DNA of 5,251 bases. It comes from Hyphomicrobiales bacterium (lineage in GTDB: Bacteria > Pseudomonadota > Alphaproteobacteria > Rhizobiales > Aestuariivirgaceae). Numbering within the stretch: the first letter of the stretch is position 1; every line of letters begins with the position of its first letter. The DNA is taken from assembly GCA_014380505.1 (NCBI GenBank), contig JACMJT010000383.1, positions 1 to 5,251 of the forward strand, written 5' to 3'. The position numbers were made by a program, and so were the translations under genes. Below the pieces are notes generated by a model, which made no database searches, was not told the DNA's origin, and saw only the letters and a list, made by a program, of their open reading frames with translations. This document shows positions 1 to 5,251 of this stretch, one piece after another.

Positions 1-33
1 CCGTGATTGCTGCCGCCTTTAGGTGGCGTGAAG

Positions 34-53
34 TGGGAAGAATGGTCTTCCCA
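34..53 (+). promoter_or_regulatory. Perfect 8-bp hairpin in the DUF1127 leader
   Basis: TGGGAAGA (34-41) pairs perfectly with TCTTCCCA (46-53) around an ATGG tetraloop. The hairpin ends 7 bases before the Shine-Dalgarno of the DUF1127 gene. A weaker stem-loop, CGCC/GGCG (14-17 with 25-28), lies just upstream, so the leader could fold as two tandem hairpins. Neither strand shows a T-run after the stem, so it does not look like an intrinsic terminator. A role in mRNA stability or as a protein or sRNA contact site is inference. Confidence 0.5.
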
Positions 54-60
54 TCATAGA

Positions 61-66
61 GGAGGA
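61..66 (+). promoter_or_regulatory. Strong ribosome binding site of the DUF1127 gene
   Basis: GGAGGA lies 7 bases before the ATG at 74 and is a near-perfect match to the anti-Shine-Dalgarno of 16S rRNA. It fixes the start of the small gene and argues that it is well translated. Confidence 0.8.
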
Positions 67-73
67 TTGTGCC

Positions 74-322
74 ATGAGAGATTATGCTTTGACCCGCGCC
101 CTGTCCCTCGGCGAAGCTGGAAAGGGCTCTTCCATCAGGCGGTTATTTCGCAATTGGCTTGCCCGCCGGTCCGTGGCGCGGCTGCAGAGCTACGACGATT
201 ATATCCTGCGTGACATCGGCGTCTCCCGCGAAGACATCGCCTGGGCGGCAGGCCTGCCCCTCACGGTAAACGCCGCGCTGGGGCTTGAGGAACGCTCGTT
301 CCGGCGATCCTGTAAGCTGTGA
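74..322 (+). CDS. DUF1127 domain-containing small protein
   Basis: This 82-residue basic protein carries a DUF1127-type (YjiS-like) core. Residues 21-38 form an Arg-rich helix (IRRLFRNWLARRSVARLQ). It is followed by the family's hallmark run L-x-S-Y-D-D-Y-I-L-R-D-I-G-V-S-R-E-D-I (37-55), then the W-A-x-x-L-P-L stretch (57-63). There is no signal peptide or membrane segment, so it should be cytoplasmic. DUF1127 proteins are abundant in alphaproteobacteria. Some are linked to RNA turnover, stress or phosphate and carbon physiology, but no function can be assigned here from sequence alone. The ATG start is chosen because of the GGAGGA site 7 bases upstream. The last 20 codons and stop overlap the 3' end of the convergent MATE gene. 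The tail after residue 64 is less typical of the family. The promoter lies outside the window or within bases 1-33. Confidence 0.88.
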   Translation: MRDYALTRALSLGEAGKGSSIRRLFRNWLARRSVARLQSYDDYILRDIGVSREDIAWAAGLPLTVNAALGLEERSFRRSCKL

Positions 323-1607
323 AGACGGACATGATGCCGAAGATGACCGAACCGATGGCAGTCCCCGCCAATACTCCCTCGGGGCCTGCCACGGTCGCGC
401 CATACAAGGCAAAAGGAATGGTGCCGAGCGTTGCCTTTCCCCAATTGAACCAGGTCGAGAGATTGGGACGGCCCAGATTGTTGAAGGCCGCGTTGGCGAC
501 GAACTGGGCGCCCCCGAAGGCCCAGCTCACGGCAATGAACGTGCAGAAGAAAACCACCAGATCGACGGTGCGCCCGCTCGCATTGAAGGCCTCGGCCAGA
601 TCGTGCCGGAATATGAACAGCAGTAGCGATGTGATCACCGTATAGATGCCGGAGAAAATCAATCCATCGGTCAGGGTCTGGCGCACCCGGTCGAACTTCC
701 GCGCCCCGAAATTCTGACCGATGATCGGTCCCACCGATCCTGAAAGCGCAAAAATGATGCCGAAGGCCACGGGTACGACGCGGCCGATGATCGCCGAAGC
801 GGCCACCGCCTCGTCGCCGAAAGGGGCCACGGCGCGTGTCACATAGGCATTGGCGAAGGGCGTTGCGAGTTGCGTAAGAATCGCCGGTGTGGCGATGGTG
901 AGGATGTCGGGAAGATCGCGGCGAAAGCCGGCCAAGCGCAACGGCGCCAGAAAGTTGTGCACGCGGGCAACCCCGTTAAGGCCGATGCCGAAGGCCACCA
1001 CATCCGCCAGCACATTGGCGGCAGCAGCTCCCTGAATGCCCCAGCCGAAGCCGAAGATGAAAATCGGATCGACGATTGCCGTGACGATGGCGGCCGCCAG
1101 CGTGATGTACATGGCGCGCTTTGGGTCGCCCAATCCGCGCAGGATGAAGGAACAGCACACGGCACCCGACAGCAGCACATAGCCTGGCGTGAGCGTCCAG
1201 ATGAAGAGTTGCGCCAGATGCTTGGCCTCTCCCTTGGCGCCCAGCAGATCGAGCAGCCAGTGGGAGGCTATGGCGATGACCGCCGTTGTAGCCGCCGATA
1301 TGAGCAGGGAGAACAGGAGCGAACTGGTGGCGAAATCACGCGCCCGCTCCGGTTCGCCGGCACCCAGATTGCGCGCGACCAGGGCCGCCGCCGCGATGCC
1401 GGTGCCGATGCTGATCGACAGATTGGCGAAGACGATGGTTCCGGCATAGCCGATGGCCGCGGTGATCTCTGTCTGATTGAGCAGGCTGAGGAAGAACAGG
1501 TCTGCCAGGTCCACAAGGAACAGCGCCATCAGTCCGAGCGCCCCGGTGAAGGTCATGATCACCACATGGCGCATGGTGGAGCCGGTGACGAAGCGGGCCT
1601 CCGTCAT
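261..1607 (-). CDS. MATE-family multidrug/toxin efflux transporter
   Basis: This 448-residue, very hydrophobic inner-membrane protein has about 12 predicted membrane spans and the usual length of the MATE (MatE) exporter family. These exporters use Na+ or H+ gradients to expel cationic drugs or metabolites. The two-fold internal repeat of the family is visible. A first-half segment ending V-A-R-N-L-G-A-G-x-x-x-R-A-R (77-90) corresponds to G-P-I-I-G-Q-N-F-G-A-R-x-x-x-R-V-R (293-309) in the second half. R-G-L-G-D-P-K-R-A (157-165) corresponds to N-N-L-G-R-P (376-381). D-P-I-F-I-F-G-x-G-W-G-I-x-G-A-A (180-195) is also typical. The ATG overlaps the stop of the upstream HAD gene (ATGA, 1604-1607) and has only a weak GGGA site 8 bases upstream, suggesting translational coupling. 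The substrate cannot be predicted, and NorM-like versus DinF-like placement needs a phylogeny. Its 3' end overlaps the convergent DUF1127 gene by 62 bp. Confidence 0.92.
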   Translation of the reverse strand: MTEARFVTGSTMRHVVIMTFTGALGLMALFLVDLADLFFLSLLNQTEITAAIGYAGTIVFANLSISIGTGIAAAALVARNLGAGEPERARDFATSSLLFSLLISAATTAVIAIASHWLLDLLGAKGEAKHLAQLFIWTLTPGYVLLSGAVCCSFILRGLGDPKRAMYITLAAAIVTAIVDPIFIFGFGWGIQGAAAANVLADVVAFGIGLNGVARVHNFLAPLRLAGFRRDLPDILTIATPAILTQLATPFANAYVTRAVAPFGDEAVAASAIIGRVVPVAFGIIFALSGSVGPIIGQNFGARKFDRVRQTLTDGLIFSGIYTVITSLLLFIFRHDLAEAFNASGRTVDLVVFFCTFIAVSWAFGGAQFVANAAFNNLGRPNLSTWFNWGKATLGTIPFALYGATVAGPEGVLAGTAIGSVIFGIMSVFTAYRIAGTSVPQAPARRLP

Positions 1608-2215
1608 TCGATCAGTCCCAGCACCCTGGCGTCGGCGGCAAGCGCTGCATAGGACCGGAAGTGATGGCCGATCAGCCCCGCCAGGCGCGCCCCTTCCACA
1701 TTCGAACGCTTGTCGTCAATGAACCAGGCATCCCCCGGTACGACATCAAGCGTTCGCAGCAGACGGAGGAAGCTGTTGGGATCGGGCTTCTTGGCGGAGA
1801 ACTCATAGGAGCAATAGTGCTCGGCAAAAATTGCCGCGGCTTCCGGAAACAGCTCATCGAGGTGAAGTTTCAGCAAAGGTCCGTTGTTCGTATAAATCGC
1901 AATACGCGCCGTCTCCCCGATGCGCCGCGCCAGGTCAAGAACTTGCGGGTAGGGTATCATCGCTTCCCGCCTGGCCGCGATCCATTCGGAGCAGGTGATC
2001 GGATGGCCGAGCCTGCGGCCGAACTCGCCAAGATAACTGGCGGGGTCGGGATACCCTCCCGCGTCTGAATCGTCTTCGAAACCCGAATCCCAGATGGCCG
2101 CGCGAATGTCGCGGGGAGTTTTGCCGGATATCCGCGACAGGGCCCTAAGCCTCCGGCCCAGATCGTAGCGGCACAGCACATCGTCGAGATCGAAGATGAC
2201 GAGGCGTGGCGCCAT
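1604..2215 (-). CDS. HAD-superfamily hydrolase (subclass IA-like phosphatase)
   Basis: This 203-residue cytoplasmic protein has all four haloacid dehalogenase motifs. Motif I is F-D-L-D-D-V-L, with nucleophile Asp9 and acid/base Asp11. Motif II is Y-T-N-N, with Thr109. Motif III is the lysine in A-K-K-P-D-P (Lys142/143). Motif IV is F-I-D-D-K, with Asp167 and Asp168 for Mg2+. The helical insert between motifs I and II (about residues 15-90) is a type C1 cap, as in small sugar-phosphate or nucleotide phosphatases. The layout resembles E. coli YihX (glucose-1-phosphate phosphatase), but the identity is too low to name a substrate. The ATG lies 3 bases after the tldD stop, and its own stop overlaps the MATE start by 4 bases, so it is the middle gene of a tight transcription unit. 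The Shine-Dalgarno is weak (a GGTGGA-like run inside the end of tldD), which fits coupling to tldD translation. Confidence 0.9.
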   Translation of the reverse strand: MAPRLVIFDLDDVLCRYDLGRRLRALSRISGKTPRDIRAAIWDSGFEDDSDAGGYPDPASYLGEFGRRLGHPITCSEWIAARREAMIPYPQVLDLARRIGETARIAIYTNNGPLLKLHLDELFPEAAAIFAEHYCSYEFSAKKPDPNSFLRLLRTLDVVPGDAWFIDDKRSNVEGARLAGLIGHHFRSYAALAADARVLGLIE

Positions 2216-2218
2216 ATG

Positions 2219-3649
2219 TCAGGCCGCGGTTCCACCCACGGTCAGCCGGTCGATGCGCAGTGTCGGCTGGCCGACGCCCACGGGCACGCCCTGGCCATTC
2301 TTGCCGCACGTGCCCACACCGGGGTCAAGCGCCATGTCGTTGCCCACCATGGAAATGCGGGTCAGCGCATCGGCACCGGAGCCGATCAGCGTTGCACCCT
2401 TGACCGGTGTGGTGATCTTGCCGTCTTCGATAAGATAGGCCTCGGTGCAGGAAAACACGAACTTGCCGGAGGTGATGTCGACCTGGCCGCCGCCGAAGGA
2501 TTTGGCATAGAGGCCGCGCTTGATGGATTTCTGGATGTCCTGCGGATCGCTCGCGCCCGAAAGCATATAGGTGTTGGTCATGCGCGGCATGGGCGCATGG
2601 GCAAAAGACTGGCGCCGTCCATTGCCCGTGGGAGCAACTCCCATGAGGCGCGCATTAAGCCTGTCCTGTATGAGGCCCACGAGAATGCCATTCTCGATCA
2701 GTGTCGTGCAATTGGACGGTGTCCCCTCGTCGTCGATGGTGATGGAGCCCCGCCGGTTGGGAATCGTCCCGTCATCAACGATCGTCACATTCTCGGAGGC
2801 GATGCGCTGGCCCATGAGGCCGGCGAAGGCCGAGGTCTTCTTGCGGTTGAAATCGCCTTCGAGTCCGTGGCCGACCGCTTCGTGCAGAAGAATGCCGGGC
2901 CAGCCGGGGCCAAGCAGCACGTCCATTTCACCGGCGGGCGCTGGCTTCGCTTCAAGCGACACGAGGCTCTGGCGCAGCGCCTCGCGCGCCGCATCCTGCC
3001 ATATGTCGTCGGTGAGATAGCCGAGTGGTTCTCCCCGCCCGCCAAGCCCGTGGCTGCCCTGACCCTGTTCCTTGCCATTGGACGACACCACCGAAATATT
3101 GAAGCGCACTAGGGGACGGATATCCCGGTAGGTGCTGCCATCGGCGCGGATAATCTCGATGGATTGCCAGTCGCTGGCGAGCGATACCGAAACCTGTTGC
3201 ACACGAGGGTCGAGCGCACGCGTAAAACTGTCAGCCTTTTGCAGGAGCTCGATCTTCCGCGAAAATTCCAGTGCCGCCGCCGGATTGGTGTCGGCGTAAA
3301 GCTTGGCATTGCTGCGGGGAGGGGAAAGGGCCGCGGTTCCGCCGGGGCCGCCGCGGGTGACGGTGGCGCAAACCTCCGCCGCCCGCTTCAGGGCGGATTC
3401 GGAAAATTCCGTGGCGTGGGCATAGGCCGCCGTTTCGCCGCTGACGGCTCGAAGTCCAAAGCCCTGGGACTCATCGAAACTTGCGGCCTTCAGTTTACCG
3501 TCGTCGTAGACGAGACTTTCGGCTTGGCGGCGCTCGAGAAACAACTCGCCATCATCGGCCTTGTGCAAGGTTTCGGACACGATGGCCAATGCCCGGTCAC
3601 GGCTTAGGGCCGTATCATCGAGGAGTGAGATGTTGGGCGTCGCTGCCAC
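2219..3649 (-). CDS. tldD: Metalloprotease TldD, catalytic subunit of the TldD/TldE complex
   Basis: This 476-residue protein is close to the usual TldD length. The catalytic zinc motif is L-L-H-E-A-V-G-H-G-L-E-G-D, with His256, Glu257 and His261. The third ligand region is the C-terminal G-T-C-G-K-x-G-Q-x-V-P-V-G-V-G-Q-P-T, with Cys448. The full zinc set marks this as TldD rather than the partner TldE/PmbA, which lacks it. In E. coli the cytoplasmic TldD/TldE heterodimer trims unfolded peptides, matures microcin B17 and degrades the antitoxin CcdA. The substrate here is unknown, and no peptide precursor or tldE is in the window. The start is a GTG supported by AAAGGA 10 bases upstream; no earlier start looks better. 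It follows the IalB-family gene after 81 bp and precedes the HAD gene by 3 bp. The sequence appears intact, with no frameshift or missing key residue. Confidence 0.96.
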   Translation of the reverse strand: MAATPNISLLDDTALSRDRALAIVSETLHKADDGELFLERRQAESLVYDDGKLKAASFDESQGFGLRAVSGETAAYAHATEFSESALKRAAEVCATVTRGGPGGTAALSPPRSNAKLYADTNPAAALEFSRKIELLQKADSFTRALDPRVQQVSVSLASDWQSIEIIRADGSTYRDIRPLVRFNISVVSSNGKEQGQGSHGLGGRGEPLGYLTDDIWQDAAREALRQSLVSLEAKPAPAGEMDVLLGPGWPGILLHEAVGHGLEGDFNRKKTSAFAGLMGQRIASENVTIVDDGTIPNRRGSITIDDEGTPSNCTTLIENGILVGLIQDRLNARLMGVAPTGNGRRQSFAHAPMPRMTNTYMLSGASDPQDIQKSIKRGLYAKSFGGGQVDITSGKFVFSCTEAYLIEDGKITTPVKGATLIGSGADALTRISMVGNDMALDPGVGTCGKNGQGVPVGVGQPTLRIDRLTVGGTAA

Positions 3650-3659
3650 GGGAGGCGGG

Positions 3660-3665
3660 TCCTTT
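3660..3665 (-). promoter_or_regulatory. Ribosome binding site of tldD
   Basis: On the minus strand AAAGGA stands 10 bases before the GTG at 3649. It is the feature that selects this GTG as the tldD start. Confidence 0.6.
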
Positions 3666-3730
3666 CACGAAGGTAGACGCCCAAGATAGGCGTGCCCAGC
3701 CGGTACTACCAGAGCCTTGCCTCTTTCGGA

Positions 3731-4363
3731 TCAGAGCTTGTCGAGAGCATCAAGCCCGGCCGAAAAACCTTCCAGCGAAATTTTTATCGGCACTCCAAGG
3801 CCCGGCGCCTCGTAGATAATAAAGTTGGCCGAAGTTCCCTTTTTAAGCTTGGCAAGCGTTTCCGGGATTATTTCGGCTTGAGCCCGGCAAATCTGCGGCA
3901 AGCATTGTACGTAAGGGGCTGACTTGATATCGGCATCGTCGATCTGCAGCGCAATGCCCTGGGGAAGGTAGACGCCAATTGGCGCGAACATGCGCATCCA
4001 GACGTTTGTCTTGTCGCCCTGTTTGATTTTTTGCACGACGATATTGACGAAAGCGCGCGGGTTTTTTTCACTCTTGGCCAACTGTATCATGGCGCACTGC
4101 TTCTTGAGGGCGGGATCTGACGAGCCGTCGGCACTGGCCAGCGTCTCGCACTGGATCTTCCATGCTCCATGTGTCGCCACGACCTCGGCGGCCGGCGCTG
4201 CTGCCTGGGCCGTTTTCTGACTGGCCCCATTGACGCGCGGGCCAAACTGCTTCTGCGCCGGCTGCTTCGTCTGTGCCAGGGCTGTATCGAAGCTGGCGGC
4301 GGCCAACAGCAGGCCAAGGACGGTTGTTGCGGCGAGCCGGCAGAGTACGGAGTTGATTTGCAC
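3731..4363 (-). CDS. IalB-family (invasion associated locus B) periplasmic protein
   Basis: This 210-residue secreted protein has a Sec signal peptide: polar start, hydrophobic core at about residues 10-24, and a likely cut after A-L-A at 30. An Ala/Gln/Lys-rich linker (31-62) follows, then the IalB domain. Domain signatures are H-G-A-W-K-I-Q-C-E (65-73), the K-Q-C-A-M-I-Q segment (88-94), P-I-G-V-Y-L-P-Q-G-I-A-L-Q-I-D (128-142) and the C-x-P-x-x-C pair (Cys154, Cys159). Cys72, Cys90, Cys154 and Cys159 are the only cysteines in the mature part and could form two disulfides in the periplasm. The family is named after Bartonella IalB, but homologues are widespread in non-pathogenic alphaproteobacteria, so the name does not imply virulence. 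The start is a GTG with AGAAGAAGG 9 bases upstream. The gene is divergent from coxB and 81 bp ahead of tldD, with no convincing terminator between. Confidence 0.9.
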   Translation of the reverse strand: MQINSVLCRLAATTVLGLLLAAASFDTALAQTKQPAQKQFGPRVNGASQKTAQAAAPAAEVVATHGAWKIQCETLASADGSSDPALKKQCAMIQLAKSEKNPRAFVNIVVQKIKQGDKTNVWMRMFAPIGVYLPQGIALQIDDADIKSAPYVQCLPQICRAQAEIIPETLAKLKKGTSANFIIYEAPGLGVPIKISLEGFSAGLDALDKL

Positions 4364-4372
4364 GAAGTTGGC

Positions 4373-4381
4373 CCTTCTTCT
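4373..4381 (-). promoter_or_regulatory. Ribosome binding site of the IalB-family gene
   Basis: Minus-strand AGAAGAAGG lies 9 bases before the GTG at 4363. A stop codon (TAG) just upstream in the same leader rules out the nearby upstream ATG triplets as longer starts, so the GTG is preferred. Confidence 0.6.
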
Positions 4382-4401
4382 ACATTTTCATATTGTGGCG
4401 G

Positions 4402-4430
4402 CTCTTAGCGCCGGATGGACAATTAAACAA
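4402..4430 (-). promoter_or_regulatory. Weak candidate promoter for the IalB-family gene
   Basis: On the minus strand TTGTTT (4425-4430) and TAAGAG (4402-4407) are 17 bases apart. Each matches only three of six sigma-70 consensus bases. It is placed correctly, about 40 bases before the start codon, but could be chance. The -35 element coincides with the T-rich tract after the hairpin at 4431-4460, so these two readings compete. Confidence 0.2.
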
Positions 4431-4460
4431 CCCGCGATTCCCGGGAACGGAATCGGCGGG
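4431..4460. promoter_or_regulatory. Stable bulged hairpin in the divergent intergenic region
   Basis: CCCG-CGATTCC (4431-4441) pairs with GGAATCG-g-CGGG (4449-4460). This gives 11 pairs, a single bulged G (4456) and a 7-base loop. The loop side also holds a perfect 10-bp DNA palindrome, TTCCCGGGAA (4438-4447). Read leftward the hairpin is followed at once by TTGTTTAATT, giving it the look of an intrinsic terminator or attenuator ahead of the IalB-family gene. Read rightward it has no T-run. It could instead be a protein-binding site. Confidence 0.4.
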
Positions 4461-4564
4461 GGAGACTGGTGTCAGGGAAGAATTGGGCGGAATTCCGGCT
4501 GGGCGCCAAGCCGCCGCCGCAATGACGTTTTGCCGCGCCCGCTTCCGTTGCGGCGGGCCTATGA

Positions 4565-4578
4565 TTGTGGTTTCACAA
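4565..4578. promoter_or_regulatory. Candidate CRP/FNR-family operator upstream of coxB
   Basis: TTGTG-GTTT-CACAA is a perfect dyad with the TTG-N8-CAA geometry of sites bound by FNR/FixK/NnrR-type regulators (FNR: TTGAT-N4-ATCAA). It touches a TATGAT hexamer at 4560-4565. If that were the -10 element, the site would straddle the transcription start and suit repression. I found no other TTG-N8-CAA match in this intergenic region. One match in about 280 bases could be coincidental. Confidence 0.35.
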
Positions 4579-4632
4579 GCCGGGCCGCAACCTGCGCTAC
4601 TCGTCGAGCGGCGGCCACCAAGAAGCCGAGTT

Positions 4633-4641
4633 GGAAAGGGG
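4633..4641 (+). promoter_or_regulatory. Ribosome binding site of coxB
   Basis: GGAAAGGGG ends 5 bases before the ATG at 4647 and supports that start. The signal peptide begins immediately after it. Confidence 0.6.
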
Positions 4642-4646
4642 CGAGG

Positions 4647-5251
4647 ATGAAGATCGCGAACACCGTCAAGTTATCGCTTGCAGCCGCTGGAAGCGTGGCC
4701 GCAAGTCCCGCCGCTTTGGCGGCCGGCGGCTATGCGGACAATTGGCAGATGGGGCTGCTGGAATCGGCAACGCCCGTGGCGGATCAAATCCATTTCCTGC
4801 ACAACGTCATCCTGATGCCGATCATTACGGCCATCACCCTCTTCGTTCTGGGCCTGCTGATCTATGTCATGGTGAAGTTTAACGCCAAGGCGAACCCGGT
4901 TCCTTCGCGAACGACCCACAACACGCTGGTCGAGGTTCTATGGACCGTCATTCCGATCATAATTCTGGTGATCATCGCCGTGCCGTCGTTCCGGCTTCTC
5001 TATTACCAGCGCGATATTCCGAACAATGCCGACATGACCCTGAAGGTCATTGGCCAGCCCAACTGGAACTGGACCTACGAATACCCCGATCTGGGCGTGA
5101 CCGGCGGCACGGCTGACGTCAGCTTCACGGCCTATCTCAAGGAGAAGAAGCAGGCGGATGCCGATGGGGTGCCCTATCTCCTGTCCACCGACGTTCCCGT
5201 GGTGGTTCCCGTCAACAAGACGGTGAAACTCATCGTGACGTCCGATCCCGA
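4647..5251 (+). CDS. coxB: Cytochrome c oxidase subunit II (partial, 3' end outside window)
   Basis: The first 201 codons of subunit II of an aa3-type haem-copper oxidase are present. CoxB takes electrons from cytochrome c at its periplasmic CuA centre and passes them to CoxA. Residues 1-26 are a signal peptide (basic start, Ala-rich core, A-L-A cut region). Two membrane helices follow, about 54-78 and 95-117. The second contains the family segment L-V-E-V-L-W-T-V-I-P-I (94-104). The periplasmic cupredoxin domain opens with W-N-W-T-Y-E-Y-P-D (140-148), the Trp-rich electron-entry motif. It is open to the edge at T-S-D-P, just before where the CuA His/Cys/Glu/Met ligands should come, so metal binding cannot be verified. 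The ATG has a good Shine-Dalgarno. coxA is expected downstream from known gene order. The gene is divergent from the IalB-family gene, with which it may share regulatory DNA. Confidence 0.96.
   Translation, partial: MKIANTVKLSLAAAGSVAASPAALAAGGYADNWQMGLLESATPVADQIHFLHNVILMPIITAITLFVLGLLIYVMVKFNAKANPVPSRTTHNTLVEVLWTVIPIIILVIIAVPSFRLLYYQRDIPNNADMTLKVIGQPNWNWTYEYPDLGVTGGTADVSFTAYLKEKKQADADGVPYLLSTDVPVVVPVNKTVKLIVTSDP

Larger units (their letters stand above)
4364..4646. other. Divergent intergenic region between the IalB-family gene and coxB
   Basis: This 283-bp region should hold the promoters of both divergent genes. Visible in it are the IalB-side Shine-Dalgarno, a bulged hairpin (4431-4460), a TATGAT hexamer (4560-4565) that could be a coxB -10 element without a recognisable -35, a TTGTG-N4-CACAA dyad (4565-4578) and the coxB Shine-Dalgarno. 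No convincing gene is present. The open frames across it have no ribosome binding site and relaxed third-position composition. Confidence 0.6.

Noticed and set aside
247..258. Perfect 12-bp palindrome GGCAGGCCTGCC just after the MATE stop, considered as its terminator
   Set aside because: It has no T-run on either strand and lies in codons for the conserved A-A-G-L-P part of DUF1127, so codon content explains it. As RNA it gives only a 4-bp stem.
870..1652. 260-codon open frame on the plus strand
   Set aside because: It lies antisense to the clearly coding MATE gene. Its product is a low-complexity Arg/Glu/Gly/Gln/Asp mix typical of reverse-frame translation in GC-rich DNA, with no recognisable domain.
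2216..3112. 298-codon open frame on the plus strand
   Set aside because: It is antisense to tldD, whose catalytic motifs are intact. The predicted protein has no family signature, so it is a GC-driven shadow.
3677..3693. ACGCC/GGCGT stem between the IalB-family gene and tldD, considered as a terminator
   Set aside because: It is only 5 bp with a 7-base loop and no following T-tract. It sits just before the tldD Shine-Dalgarno, so read-through into tldD is more likely.
4537..4558. GCCCGC/GCGGGC inverted repeat upstream of coxB
   Set aside because: It is a 6-bp GC-only stem with a 10-base loop, of a kind expected by chance in this composition. It has no promoter or terminator context.
4565..4882. 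105-codon plus-strand frame across the coxB start
   Set aside because: It runs out of frame through the coxB signal peptide and first membrane helix. The coxB frame has the Shine-Dalgarno, signal peptide and family motifs.

Overview
The window looks like a chromosomal housekeeping segment from an alphaproteobacterium, most likely of the order Hyphomicrobiales (Rhizobiales). It is GC-rich, with C/G-ending codons. It carries an IalB-family periplasmic protein gene and a DUF1127 gene, both typical of that class. The order coxB / ialB-family gene / tldD is one I recognise, from memory, as recurrent in rhizobial and Brucella-like genomes. No mobile element, CRISPR array, tRNA or rRNA gene is visible.

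Layout from left to right: bases 1-73 are the leader of a small DUF1127 gene (74-322, +), with a perfect 8-bp hairpin just before a strong Shine-Dalgarno. The DUF1127 gene converges on, and overlaps by 62 bp, the 3' end of a leftward gene block. Read in its own direction, that block is an IalB-family periplasmic protein (4363 to 3731), an 81-bp gap, the metalloprotease subunit TldD (3649 to 2219), a HAD-superfamily phosphatase (2215 to 1604) and a MATE-family exporter (1607 to 261). The last three are packed tightly (3 bp apart, then a 4-bp ATGA overlap), so they are very probably co-transcribed, possibly with the IalB gene. A 283-bp divergent intergenic region (4364-4646) separates this block from coxB, which starts at 4647 and runs off the right edge before its CuA ligands.

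Functionally the genes are a mix. CoxB is the electron-entry subunit of an aerobic haem-copper oxidase. The IalB-family protein is exported, and in this neighbourhood it is probably an envelope protein rather than a virulence factor. TldD works with TldE/PmbA (not in the window) in peptide proteolysis. The HAD phosphatase and MATE exporter have unknown substrates.

I see no undescribed multi-gene system. The points most worth checking are regulatory: a perfect TTGTG-N4-CACAA dyad of CRP/FNR-family geometry in front of coxB, a hairpin plus T-rich tract upstream of the IalB gene, the hairpin in the DUF1127 leader, and the convergent gene overlap that leaves no intergenic room for a terminator.
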